Shown here: one piece after another, positions 1-5,685 of the stretch | Position numbering within the stretch: position 1 is the first letter of the stretch | How the letters are laid out: every line of letters starts with the position of its first letter | Origin: Bdellovibrionales bacterium | GTDB lineage: Bacteria; Bdellovibrionota; UBA1018; CAIPTA01 | Length of the DNA stretch: 5,685 bases | Assembly (NCBI GenBank): GCA_021730855.1 | Contig: JAKFYM010000306.1 | Coordinates: 1-5,685 of the forward strand | Direction: 5' to 3' | Made by a program: the position numbers and the translations under genes | The notes under the pieces: generated by a model | What the model saw: the letters and a program-made list of their open reading frames with translations, nothing else | What the model was told of the DNA's origin: nothing | The model's database searches: none

Positions 1-23
1 AGCCCACTACGTGCCGCTCGCGA

Positions 24-860
24 CTAGCCCGACTGCTGGAAATTCCGGAACTTATTGTGAGCAGAACAAAGAAGCCTGAGGTTCTCGGGTTCGTTGCTGC
101 CTCCTTTGGCGTATTCGACAATATGGTCGACTTCTAGGGCGTGCTTGCTTGTGCAGCGTTTGCCGTTCTTCTCGTACTCGCATTGGTGGTTGGCCCTTTT
201 CCAAACCAATTGCTCCGTGGCTTTGGGAATGTGACGCGTTCTTTTTTCCTGCGTTTTCTGCGCTTGGGGCGCCCTACGAGGCGGCGCATCAGCCTCTTTC
301 AGTGCCTTATCGGCGAGGATCTCGATGAGCTTGGCCAGATCCCCCTCATAATTTTGATGCGCCAGGAGGCCTTTGCATTTTTCTAGTTTTTCTAGGAGCT
401 CAGGGCTGGCGTAGAAAGAAAGCTTTACCTTGGCCTCGGGATCATAACGCTCATTGAGCTTTTTTTCCGCCTCTCGGGTGGTGCAGTCATAGAGGCTCTC
501 GAGCACCTCTTCTTTTTCTTCTTTAGGAACAACTCTCTTTTTTTCTTCCCGGCGAAAATGCCCCTGCGCTTCCGCCGCATTCGAGAGCGAAACTTTTCCT
601 TCTTTGATCTTCTCGATCACTTCGGGAATTTCTTTCCCGAGACGCATAGCTTCGATGCGCACCTGGGCCTCGGCCGGGGTATACAAAAGGAATTCCGTGC
701 AGAAGGCGAAAAGGGAGGAATAACCTTCTTCCAAGAAAAGTTTTCTTTTTTCTACTTCCTGTAAGTAAAGAAGCACACGCGTGACGATCAGGCGCTCCTG
801 CCCGGTGAGATCTTTTAGTTCCGCTAGAAGTTCGTGGTTTTTCTTTTTGCTCAAGTCCAT
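24..860 (-). CDS. DUF222-like/HNH endonuclease family protein
   Basis: The 278-residue protein ends in a clear HNH nuclease domain (about residues 212-272). It has zinc-type cysteines C227 and C236, the D245-H246-I core, N260, and C265-x2-H268-N269, so the metal-binding and catalytic set looks intact. HNH domains cut or nick DNA; the target here is unknown. Residues 1-135 are charged and helical. The stretch around 62-100 (A-x-x-R-I-E-A-x-R-L, then E-I-P-E, then K-E-G-K-V-S-L-S) resembles the DUF222/13E12 pattern found ahead of HNH domains in actinobacteria. Residues 140-190 form a further helical block, and 191-212 are a basic, Pro/Gln-rich linker. I recall similar proteins as multicopy orphans in Bdellovibrio-type genomes. 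The ATG is supported by GGAGGT five bases upstream; the stop is TAG. The gene is more A/T-rich than nrdJ and is separated from it by 525 bp, suggesting an accessory or transferred gene. No partner gene is visible. The HNH call is firm; the biological role is unknown. Confidence 0.9.
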   Translation of the reverse strand: MDLSKKKNHELLAELKDLTGQERLIVTRVLLYLQEVEKRKLFLEEGYSSLFAFCTEFLLYTPAEAQVRIEAMRLGKEIPEVIEKIKEGKVSLSNAAEAQGHFRREEKKRVVPKEEKEEVLESLYDCTTREAEKKLNERYDPEAKVKLSFYASPELLEKLEKCKGLLAHQNYEGDLAKLIEILADKALKEADAPPRRAPQAQKTQEKRTRHIPKATEQLVWKRANHQCEYEKNGKRCTSKHALEVDHIVEYAKGGSNEPENLRLLCSAHNKFRNFQQSG

Positions 861-865
861 GGGAT

Positions 866-871
866 ACCTCC
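866..871 (-). promoter_or_regulatory. Ribosome binding site of the HNH gene
   Basis: On the minus strand GGAGGT lies five bases before the ATG at 858-860. It is a near-perfect Shine-Dalgarno sequence and fixes the start. Its GGAGG core is complementary to a CCTCC (minus strand) at 922-926 in the leader, so sequestration is conceivable but unproven. Confidence 0.85.
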
Positions 872-919
872 AAATTTTTCCGAAGCTACCATGGGTTTTC
901 CGCGAGGTTTTTTACGAAA

Positions 920-939
920 GGGGAGGCTCCCCAGGAGCC
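920..939 (-). promoter_or_regulatory. Overlapping alternative hairpins in the HNH leader
   Basis: Read on the minus strand, GGCTCC-TGG-GGAGCC (925-939) is a perfect six-pair inverted repeat. GGGGA-GCC-TCCCC (920-932) is a perfect five-pair repeat sharing its middle segment, so the two cannot form together. They lie about 60 nt before the HNH start. The downstream bases (TTTCGTAAAAAACC) are not a clean U-run, so this is not an ordinary terminator. The structure is visible in the sequence; any regulatory role is inference. Confidence 0.35.
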
Positions 940-960
940 GCGAGAAGAAATTCCGAGAAG

Positions 961-985
961 AAAAAAGACTGCCGCGATTTGCGGC
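961..985 (-). terminator. Weak candidate intrinsic terminator
   Basis: On the minus strand GCCGC-AAATC-GCGGC forms a five-pair all-GC stem, followed four bases later by six T residues and further T-rich sequence. It could end transcripts reading through from nrdJ, but it lies some 400 bases past the nrdJ stop and the stem is short. Confidence 0.3.
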
Positions 986-1258
986 CAATAGAAAGCAAAT
1001 GCGCGCGTCTCCAGCGCAAGCCTAGGAAGAGACTAGAAGATCCACCACGCGCGCGAAAAAGACTGTCAAGAGCAGAGAAAGAAAAAATCACGCCCGCCGT
1101 AAAAAATCCGTCCTGAGCAAGCAACCAAGCAGCAGAGAAAATATTTCTAAATAATCCGCCCAGCGCAAAAAAATCACTCTGAAAATCCAGCGCGCAGTAT
1201 TTCTCCCATCTCCACGCAAACCCTCCTGCGCCCCGCTTCCACCCACCCGCTCGCGCTC

Positions 1259-1292
1259 CGCGCTCACTCAGATCTGCGCCCACGCGCTCACT
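1259..1292. repeat. Short direct repeat cgcgctcact, two copies
   Basis: The ten-base word cgcgctcact occurs at 1259-1268 and 1283-1292, a 24-bp period, with the palindrome agatct (1270-1275) between the copies. On the minus strand each copy reads AGTGAGCGCG. It could be a paired protein-binding site or a chance result of the biased composition; no function is known. Confidence 0.35.
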
Positions 1293-1385
1293 TCCCAGGT
1301 GCGCCCTTAGTCGCGCCGCTCTAGGAAATCTAGAACGCAAATCTACCTTTGCTAGGTCTAGGATCTCCACAGAGCAAAACCAGCT

Positions 1386-3644
1386 CTAAGCACAGCCCAG
1401 GGTGTGCCCACAATTCAAACACCGAAAGCAGGAGCCGTCTCTCTCCACCTTATGGCCACAGTGCGGGCAGGGCGGCATGATGGCTTCCTCCCCCTGCGCG
1501 CTCTGCAGGGGTTGGCTGAGCTTGCTGCCATCTCTATAAACGGCCACCGCCTTGAGGCCGAGTTTCCAGCTCTCTAAATAAATATTTTCTACTTCCTCTA
1601 CCGTGGATCCTTCGGGAAGGTTCACCGTCTTGGAGATAGCGCCGGAGAGGAAGGGTTGGGCGGCGGCCATCATCCGCACATGGCTCATGGGCGCAAGCAC
1701 GCGTTTTCCATTCGGGCCGCAGGGGCTGGCGCAGTCAAAAATGGCCAAGTGCTCGGGCTTGAGCAAGAGGCAATCCTCGATCGTGAGTTTATCTTCAAGG
1801 TGTTGCAAGATGCTTTGCCTCTCGGCTTCGCTGTAACTCAATCGCTCTAAGGCCATAGGCACCGATTGGTTCACTATTTTCAGCACTCCGCCGCCAGCGA
1901 GTTTTTTGATTTTCACTAGTGCGTATTCTGGCTCGATGCCCGTGGTGTCGCAGTCCATCAGCAGGCCGATGGTGCCGGTGGGTGCTAACACCGTGGCCTG
2001 GGCATTGCGGTAGCCATGTTTTTTTCCGAGCGCTAGGGCGCGGCTCAGGCTCGCCTGCGCAGCGGCACGTAAATCTGCGGGGCAGGAGGAAGGGATCTTT
2101 TTTACCGCCGCCAGGTGGCGCGCGACCACCTGGAGCATGGGCGCGCGGTTTCTTTTGAAACCGGCAAAAGGGCCTTGGAGCGCCGCCATCTCGGCGCTGA
2201 GTGCATAGGCTTCGCCCTGCATAATGGCCGTGATGGCGCCACACCAAGCGCGGGCGGCGTCGCTATCGTAGGGCAGGCCGAGCAGCATTAGCAGGCTACC
2301 AAGATTCGCATATCCCAAACCAAGCGGGCGGTAATCGTGGCTGTGCTGGGCGATTTTTTCGGTAGGGTAAGAAGAGAGGCCGACCAGGATTTCCTGGGCG
2401 AGAAAAAAAACACGGCAGGCATGGCGGAATTCCTCGAGCGCAAAGGAGCCGTCGGGGCGCAGGAATTTCACTAGATTCAGGGAAGCAAGGTTGCAGGCCG
2501 AATCGTCGAGGAACATATATTCCGAGCAAGGGTTGGAGGCGCGGATAGCGCCGCTCGCGGGGCAGGTGTGCCAGCGGTTGATGGTGGTGTGGAATTGCAC
2601 CCCGGGATCCGCACACTGCCAGGCGGCCTGGGCCACCTTGCGAAAGAGCTCGCGGGCGCGATATTTTTTATGGACCTTGCCCGTGGTGCGTAGGGTGGTT
2701 GCCCAGCTTTTGTCGTCGAGCACCGCCCGTAAAAATGCATCGGTGAGGCGCACGGAATTGTTGGAATTCTGGCCCGAGACGGTGTGGTAGGCCTCGCCAT
2801 TGAAGTCCGAATCGTAGCCAGCTGCCACGAGGGCGGCCACTTTTTTTTCTTCGCGCACCTTCCACTCAATGAAGGCTTCGATCTCTGGGTGGTCCATATC
2901 GAGACAGACCATTTTGGCCGCTCGTCTCGTGGTGCCTCCGGATTTTGTGGCGCCCGCGCCGCGATCTAGCACCTCGAGAAAGCTCATCAGGCCGGAGCTG
3001 AGGCCTCCGCCGCTTAAGGTCTCCATCGCTCCGCGGATGCGTGAGAAGTTGGTGCCCGTGCCGGAGCCATATTTAAAGATCTTGGCCTCGTTCTTGGCGA
3101 GCTCAAATAGGCTCATCAGATCGTCTTCCACGCTCTGGATGAAGCAGGCGGAGGCCTGGGGGTGACTATAAGCATCTTTTGTGGTGTGCAGCTTGCCTTT
3201 GTCTACATAGAAATTTCCGCCGCTTCCGCGAATGCCATAGCGATCCAGGCCCACATTGAACCAGACCGGAGAATTGAAGGCGCCCCTTTGGGTCAGCAGC
3301 AAATGCGTGAGCTCCTCGGTAAACGCTTCCGCATCTTTGGCGCTGGCGAAATAGCCCTCCCGCTGGCCTTGGGCGTGGATGGTGGTGGTGATGCGCTTTA
3401 CTACCTGGCGGATGCTCGTTTCTTTTCCGGGCACTCCGGCGCGGCGAAAATATTTGGAGACGGCGATGTCTCCGGCTAGCTGCGACCAGGATTTGGGGAC
3501 TTCAACATTTTTTTGTTCAAACACCACGGCGCCCTTGGCGTCGGTGATGCGGGTGTGGCGCTTTTCGTAGGCGATTTTTTCCTGCCCATGGCCTGTGAAT
3601 AAGCGGGGAAAACCCAGGCGGTACCGGGCTTTGGTGCGCTTCAC
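1386..3644 (-). CDS. nrdJ: Class II (B12-dependent) ribonucleoside reductase
   Basis: This cytoplasmic enzyme reduces ribonucleotides to deoxyribonucleotides, using adenosylcobalamin to make a thiyl radical, and works with or without oxygen. The 752 residues show the family signatures in order: the V-E-V-P-K-S-W-S-Q-L entry segment (47-56); the first redox cysteine C167 in A-C-F-I-Q; the Y-G-S-G-T-G-T-N loop (192-199); the active site N371-P-C373-S-E375, with the partner cysteine C384 eleven residues on; the phosphate-binding A-P-T-G-T-I-G (554-560); and a tail with C726, C729, C739, C742, C745 and C751, matching a zinc-ribbon/redox tail. No N-terminal ATP-cone is seen. Only about 15 residues separate the barrel from the tail, where many relatives have a TSCPD-type domain. 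Start is GTG, 4 nt after the upstream stop, without a well-placed Shine-Dalgarno; the N-terminus still fits the family. Stop is TAG. Cobalamin must be made or imported elsewhere. Confidence 0.96.
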   Translation of the reverse strand: MKRTKARYRLGFPRLFTGHGQEKIAYEKRHTRITDAKGAVVFEQKNVEVPKSWSQLAGDIAVSKYFRRAGVPGKETSIRQVVKRITTTIHAQGQREGYFASAKDAEAFTEELTHLLLTQRGAFNSPVWFNVGLDRYGIRGSGGNFYVDKGKLHTTKDAYSHPQASACFIQSVEDDLMSLFELAKNEAKIFKYGSGTGTNFSRIRGAMETLSGGGLSSGLMSFLEVLDRGAGATKSGGTTRRAAKMVCLDMDHPEIEAFIEWKVREEKKVAALVAAGYDSDFNGEAYHTVSGQNSNNSVRLTDAFLRAVLDDKSWATTLRTTGKVHKKYRARELFRKVAQAAWQCADPGVQFHTTINRWHTCPASGAIRASNPCSEYMFLDDSACNLASLNLVKFLRPDGSFALEEFRHACRVFFLAQEILVGLSSYPTEKIAQHSHDYRPLGLGYANLGSLLMLLGLPYDSDAARAWCGAITAIMQGEAYALSAEMAALQGPFAGFKRNRAPMLQVVARHLAAVKKIPSSCPADLRAAAQASLSRALALGKKHGYRNAQATVLAPTGTIGLLMDCDTTGIEPEYALVKIKKLAGGGVLKIVNQSVPMALERLSYSEAERQSILQHLEDKLTIEDCLLLKPEHLAIFDCASPCGPNGKRVLAPMSHVRMMAAAQPFLSGAISKTVNLPEGSTVEEVENIYLESWKLGLKAVAVYRDGSKLSQPLQSAQGEEAIMPPCPHCGHKVERDGSCFRCLNCGHTLGCA

Positions 3645-3651
3645 GGGACTA
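3642..3651 (-). promoter_or_regulatory. Stop-start junction, likely translational coupling
   Basis: The membrane protein gene ends with TAG (3649-3651), and nrdJ begins with GTG (3642-3644) after four bases, TCCC. The only purine-rich stretch upstream, AAGAAG, lies 13 bases before the GTG, which is too far for a usual ribosome binding site. Reinitiation by ribosomes that have just terminated is the simplest explanation, which would tie NrdJ output to translation of the membrane protein. Confidence 0.6.
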
Positions 3652-4542
3652 GCGGATCTTCTTGCGAGCGCGGTTCAGGATCTGAGCTAGCGGATGATAG
3701 ACATCATTCGAGCGCAGCGCGATCGGAAATTTATCGGCCTGCAGGGCGCGCGAGAACACTCCGATCATCGTGGCCATATAACGGCTGATGTGGAGGCCGA
3801 AGAAGAAATAAACCACTAAGGAAACGCCGGTGACCAGGGCGGTGGCGTCGGCCAGGATCTCAGACTGTGCCAGAAAATAGTGGCTGATGAGCTTGATGTT
3901 CGGCATGAGCGAGAGAGCCATCTGCACGATCTTGTCATAGACCGAGCCCATCAGGATTCCCATAGTATAGCCGGTGGCCACGCTGAGGACCGCGAAGGAA
4001 AGATAGAACTTCACGAGGAAAAATAAATTCAGGCCTGGCTGCCAGCTTTCGTCGTTGGGAATCTGATTCTCCCCGCCCCCTTTTACGCGCAGAGCAAAAA
4101 GCCAGATGTGCCGATCAAAGCTTGGGCTCTCCGACATCCAGCGTGGGTTAGGGCGCAGTTTGTCTGGATGGGTCTCGGCGGTTTCAATCATTTTCTGGGC
4201 ATTGCGGAAAGGGGCCGTGGCCCAACGCATGATCACGAAGGAGACCACCGCCGTGACGAACAGCTGCAGCACTAAGTACCAGAAACCTGCCGCTAGCTCC
4301 AGCTGCACTTGTTTGTAGTACGCATCGCGGACCTCTTCATGAAGGATGAGGCCGTTGGACTCGAGGAAATAGACGTTCAACTTTGCGAAGGTGACGAGGA
4401 GGAGGAGGAGGAGCATGCCGCAACACAGAGGCACCAGCGAGAGCAGGAAGGTGTTTTTTAGGTGATACCGGCCAATGATGCCTATCGGGGCGAAAATCTC
4501 TATTTTACCAAAAGACTTTTTTTCCAGTGCTTCTGAGCTCAT
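3649..4542 (-). CDS. Four-helix membrane protein with HAMP-like segments
   Basis: I do not recognise a named family for this 297-residue inner-membrane protein. Hydrophobic segments lie at about 30-57, 84-105, 171-199 and 233-252. With a cytoplasmic N-terminus, loops 58-83 and 200-232 face the periplasm, and 106-170 and 253-297 face the cytoplasm. The last part resembles a HAMP signal-relay domain: I-S-R-Y-M-A-T-M-I, a helix to about 268, a connector, then L-R-S-N-D-V-Y and L-A-Q-I-L-N-R-A. The segment after the second helix (A-T-A-P-F-R-N-A-Q-K-M-I-E) looks like a weaker first copy, so the protein may be a tandem duplication of helix-loop-helix-HAMP. No kinase, cyclase, GGDEF or chemotaxis domain follows; it ends just after the second HAMP-like helix. 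The ATG has a strong ribosome binding site. It sits 30 nt after argS and 4 nt before nrdJ, so it is almost certainly cotranscribed with both. A scaffold, sensor relay or transporter-like role are all possible. Confidence 0.85.
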   Translation of the reverse strand: MSSEALEKKSFGKIEIFAPIGIIGRYHLKNTFLLSLVPLCCGMLLLLLLVTFAKLNVYFLESNGLILHEEVRDAYYKQVQLELAAGFWYLVLQLFVTAVVSFVIMRWATAPFRNAQKMIETAETHPDKLRPNPRWMSESPSFDRHIWLFALRVKGGGENQIPNDESWQPGLNLFFLVKFYLSFAVLSVATGYTMGILMGSVYDKIVQMALSLMPNIKLISHYFLAQSEILADATALVTGVSLVVYFFFGLHISRYMATMIGVFSRALQADKFPIALRSNDVYHPLAQILNRARKKIR

Positions 4543-4547
4543 CGCTG

Positions 4548-4555
4548 CCCCCTCT
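4548..4555 (-). promoter_or_regulatory. Ribosome binding site of the membrane protein gene
   Basis: On the minus strand AGAGGGGG lies five bases before the ATG at 4540-4542, within the 30-nt gap after argS. It supports this start and shows that the gene is translated independently of argS. Confidence 0.75.
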
Positions 4556-4572
4556 ACGATCTTTGTTTGTCC

Positions 4573-5685
4573 TTACATTTCCTCAGGAGCTTGCATACAA
4601 AGCAAGTGTAAAGTGTTGGAAAACACCTGGCGGAATGCAGAAACTAGCCCAAGCTTCTCGGCTGTCTCTCGAGCCGGAGCCGAATCGTCCAGGACGCGCA
4701 CTTCCCGGTAGAAAGCATTGAAGGCCCGCGCGAGGTCGAGGGCGTAATTCGCCACAAGAGAAGGTTTATTTAGACGCGCAGCGCCTTCGAGCGTGGTTTC
4801 GAGCCGTCCAAACATCTTCATGAGCCGGAGCGAGGCCTCCGATTGGCGCAAGGCCGAAGATTCCTTCGGGGTGGCGACCGAAAAACCTTTTGCCTTCGCT
4901 TGCCGCAGGATGGAGGAGGCGCGCGCATAGCTATATTGCAGGTAAGGTCCAGTATCGCCCTCGAAGTCGAGCACGCGCTGCCAGTCGAATTCCACGTCTT
5001 TGAGCCGGTCGGTGGAGAGATCGTTGAAAACAACGGCGCCCACACCGATGATTTCGGCGATCTCGGCCTTTTTTTCTAAAGCAGGGTTCTTCTCGTTGAT
5101 CAACTCGAGCGCTTTGTCGCGGGCTTCGTTCAGCACTTCCTCGGCGAGGATCACACGGCCTTTGCGTGTGCTGAATTTTCCGTCCTTAAACCGATACAAG
5201 CCATAGTTCACATGCTGCAGCTGGCTCGCCCAGGCGTGGCCCATGAGTGCCAGAACCGCGAAGACCTGGCGGAAATGCAGCTGTTGCTCACTGCCCACCA
5301 CGTAGAGGCAGCGATCAAAGCCGAGGTGTTCGTGGCGCCAAAGGGCCGCCGCCAAATCGCGGGTGGCATAGAGGCTGGTGCCATCGCCGGTCAACACCAG
5401 GCAGGGCGGCATCTCTTCCCCGAGCATCACCACCTGGGCGCCTTCGCTGAGGACTAGAAGATTTTTGTCCTTGAGTTCCTTCACGAGGGCCGGGAGTTTG
5501 TCGACGTAAAAACTTTCGCCAATATAGTGATCAAAGCTCACGTTCAGGCGGGCATAGACTCGTTGCAGGCCCTCGATGCTGAGGGCGCAGAACTGTTTCC
5601 AAAGCGCGGTGAGTTCGGGATCTTTTTCTTCGATTTTTTTGAAAAGCAGCCGGGCTTCGCGGTCGATTTCGGGATTGCTCTCTTC
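4573..5685 (-). CDS. argS: Arginyl-tRNA synthetase, C-terminal part
   Basis: The enzyme charges tRNA-Arg with arginine in the cytoplasm. The frame is open to the right edge of the window, giving 370 visible residues. The GTG at 5539-5541 is an internal valine, because the 48 codons before it continue the family sequence (L-W-K-Q-F, then Q-R-V-Y-A-R-L-N before S-F-D-H-Y-I-G-E-S). Numbering from the edge: G-D-G-T-S-L-Y-A-T-R-D at about 100-109, E-Q-Q-L-H-F-R-Q in the catalytic domain, and the KMSKS-type loop as K-F-S-T-R-K-G at 170-176 (5158-5178). The all-helical anticodon-binding domain follows, starting near G-P-Y-L-Q-Y-S-Y-A-R-A-S-S. The protein ends with the usual A-P-E-E-M and a TAA stop. 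Full proteins are about 550-590 residues, so roughly 180-220 residues, including the HIGH motif, lie beyond the window. It is the first visible gene of the probable argS-membrane protein-nrdJ operon; its promoter is not in view. Confidence 0.97.
   Translation of the reverse strand, partial: EESNPEIDREARLLFKKIEEKDPELTALWKQFCALSIEGLQRVYARLNVSFDHYIGESFYVDKLPALVKELKDKNLLVLSEGAQVVMLGEEMPPCLVLTGDGTSLYATRDLAAALWRHEHLGFDRCLYVVGSEQQLHFRQVFAVLALMGHAWASQLQHVNYGLYRFKDGKFSTRKGRVILAEEVLNEARDKALELINEKNPALEKKAEIAEIIGVGAVVFNDLSTDRLKDVEFDWQRVLDFEGDTGPYLQYSYARASSILRQAKAKGFSVATPKESSALRQSEASLRLMKMFGRLETTLEGAARLNKPSLVANYALDLARAFNAFYREVRVLDDSAPARETAEKLGLVSAFRQVFSNTLHLLCMQAPEEM

Larger units (their letters stand above)
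861..1385. other. Intergenic region between nrdJ and the HNH gene
   Basis: This 525-bp stretch has no gene I can support. From about 940 to 1190 the plus strand is strongly A/G-rich, with A-runs at 961-966, 1056-1060, 1082-1087, 1101-1106 and 1167-1173, so a minus-strand transcript would be pyrimidine-rich. Short repeated words occur: agcagagaaa at 1071 and 1131, aaaaagactg at 962 and 1056, aaaaaatcac at 1082 and 1168, and ccagcgc at 1011, 1160 and 1187. From 1200 to 1320 it is C/G-rich with a 24-bp-spaced direct repeat. Four CTAG sites lie within 41 bp at 1321-1361. A minus-strand TTGACA-like word (1064-1069) has no matching -10 box. I found no strong terminator just after nrdJ. The region probably holds the end of the nrdJ transcript and the HNH gene's promoter and leader. 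It could also be decayed or inserted DNA. Confidence 0.6.

Noticed and set aside
141..386. Plus-strand hydrophobic frame of 81 codons antisense to the HNH gene
   Set aside because: It is antisense to the charged linker and nuclease domain of a real gene; its hydrophobicity follows from the complement of Lys/Glu codons, and there is no supporting ribosome binding site.
523..873. 116-codon minus-strand frame overlapping the HNH gene
   Set aside because: It lies inside the clearly coding HNH gene in another frame, has no family features, and looks like a shadow.
1041..1069. Promoter with TTGACA-like -35 on the minus strand
   Set aside because: The -35 word is perfect, but the expected -10 position reads GGTGGA and no good alternative lies 16-18 bp away.
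781..1116. Plus-strand frame of 111 codons across the HNH start and the gap
   Set aside because: It is basic and low in complexity, driven by the A/G-rich strand, and partly antisense to the HNH gene.
912..1370. 152-codon open frame on the minus strand starting with GTG
   Set aside because: It has no ribosome binding site, is rich in Arg/Phe/Ser/Leu as expected from T-rich and GC-rich noncoding sequence, uses many codons such as AGA, AGG and CTA that are unlike the neighbours, and resembles no family I know. A real small membrane protein cannot be fully excluded.
1369..1385. Hairpin AGAGC/GCTCT directly at the nrdJ stop as terminator
   Set aside because: The stem is only five pairs with a seven-base loop and no T-run follows it on the minus strand.
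2477..2869. Overlapping minus-strand and plus-strand frames within nrdJ
   Set aside because: They are other-frame shadows of a strongly conserved coding sequence with no independent features.
4573..5541. argS starting at the GTG at 5541
   Set aside because: The frame continues upstream to the window edge with conserved arginyl-tRNA synthetase sequence, so this codon is internal.

Overview
All four genes in this window lie on the minus strand. Read in the direction of transcription (high to low coordinates) they are: the C-terminal two thirds of arginyl-tRNA synthetase (argS, cut by the right edge), an unnamed four-helix membrane protein, a class II (adenosylcobalamin-dependent) ribonucleotide reductase (nrdJ), a 525-bp stretch with no convincing gene, and a DUF222-like/HNH nuclease-type protein. 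The moderately GC-rich core genes, the wording of NrdJ, and above all the HNH protein (a type I recall as multicopy in Bdellovibrio and other former Deltaproteobacteria) suggest a Bdellovibrionota-like or deltaproteobacterial genome. That placement rests on recognition, not on a search.

Right part (3649-5685): argS ends 30 nt before the membrane protein gene, which has its own strong ribosome binding site. The membrane protein appears to be built twice from the same plan: helix, periplasmic loop, helix, HAMP-like cytoplasmic stretch. It has no recognisable output domain.

Centre (1386-3644): nrdJ starts with GTG only 4 nt after the membrane protein's stop and has no ribosome binding site at normal distance, so its translation is probably coupled. 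argS, the membrane protein and nrdJ look like one operon joining tRNA charging and dNTP supply, with the membrane protein unexplained. NrdJ keeps all visible catalytic residues and its C-terminal cysteine ribbon. It lacks the long domain that many relatives carry just before that ribbon.

Left part (1-1385): the 525-bp gap shows strong strand asymmetry (A/G-rich on +), short repeats, a weak terminator-like hairpin, and a pair of mutually exclusive hairpins about 60 nt upstream of the HNH gene. The HNH gene is more A/T-rich than its neighbours and may be an accessory insertion beside the operon. Positions 1-23, past its stop, hold nothing I can name. I found no tRNA or rRNA gene, CRISPR array, insertion sequence or convincing plus-strand gene. 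The possible novelty lies in the duplicated membrane protein tied to nrdJ, and in the HNH gene with its structured leader. Neither is proven to be a system.
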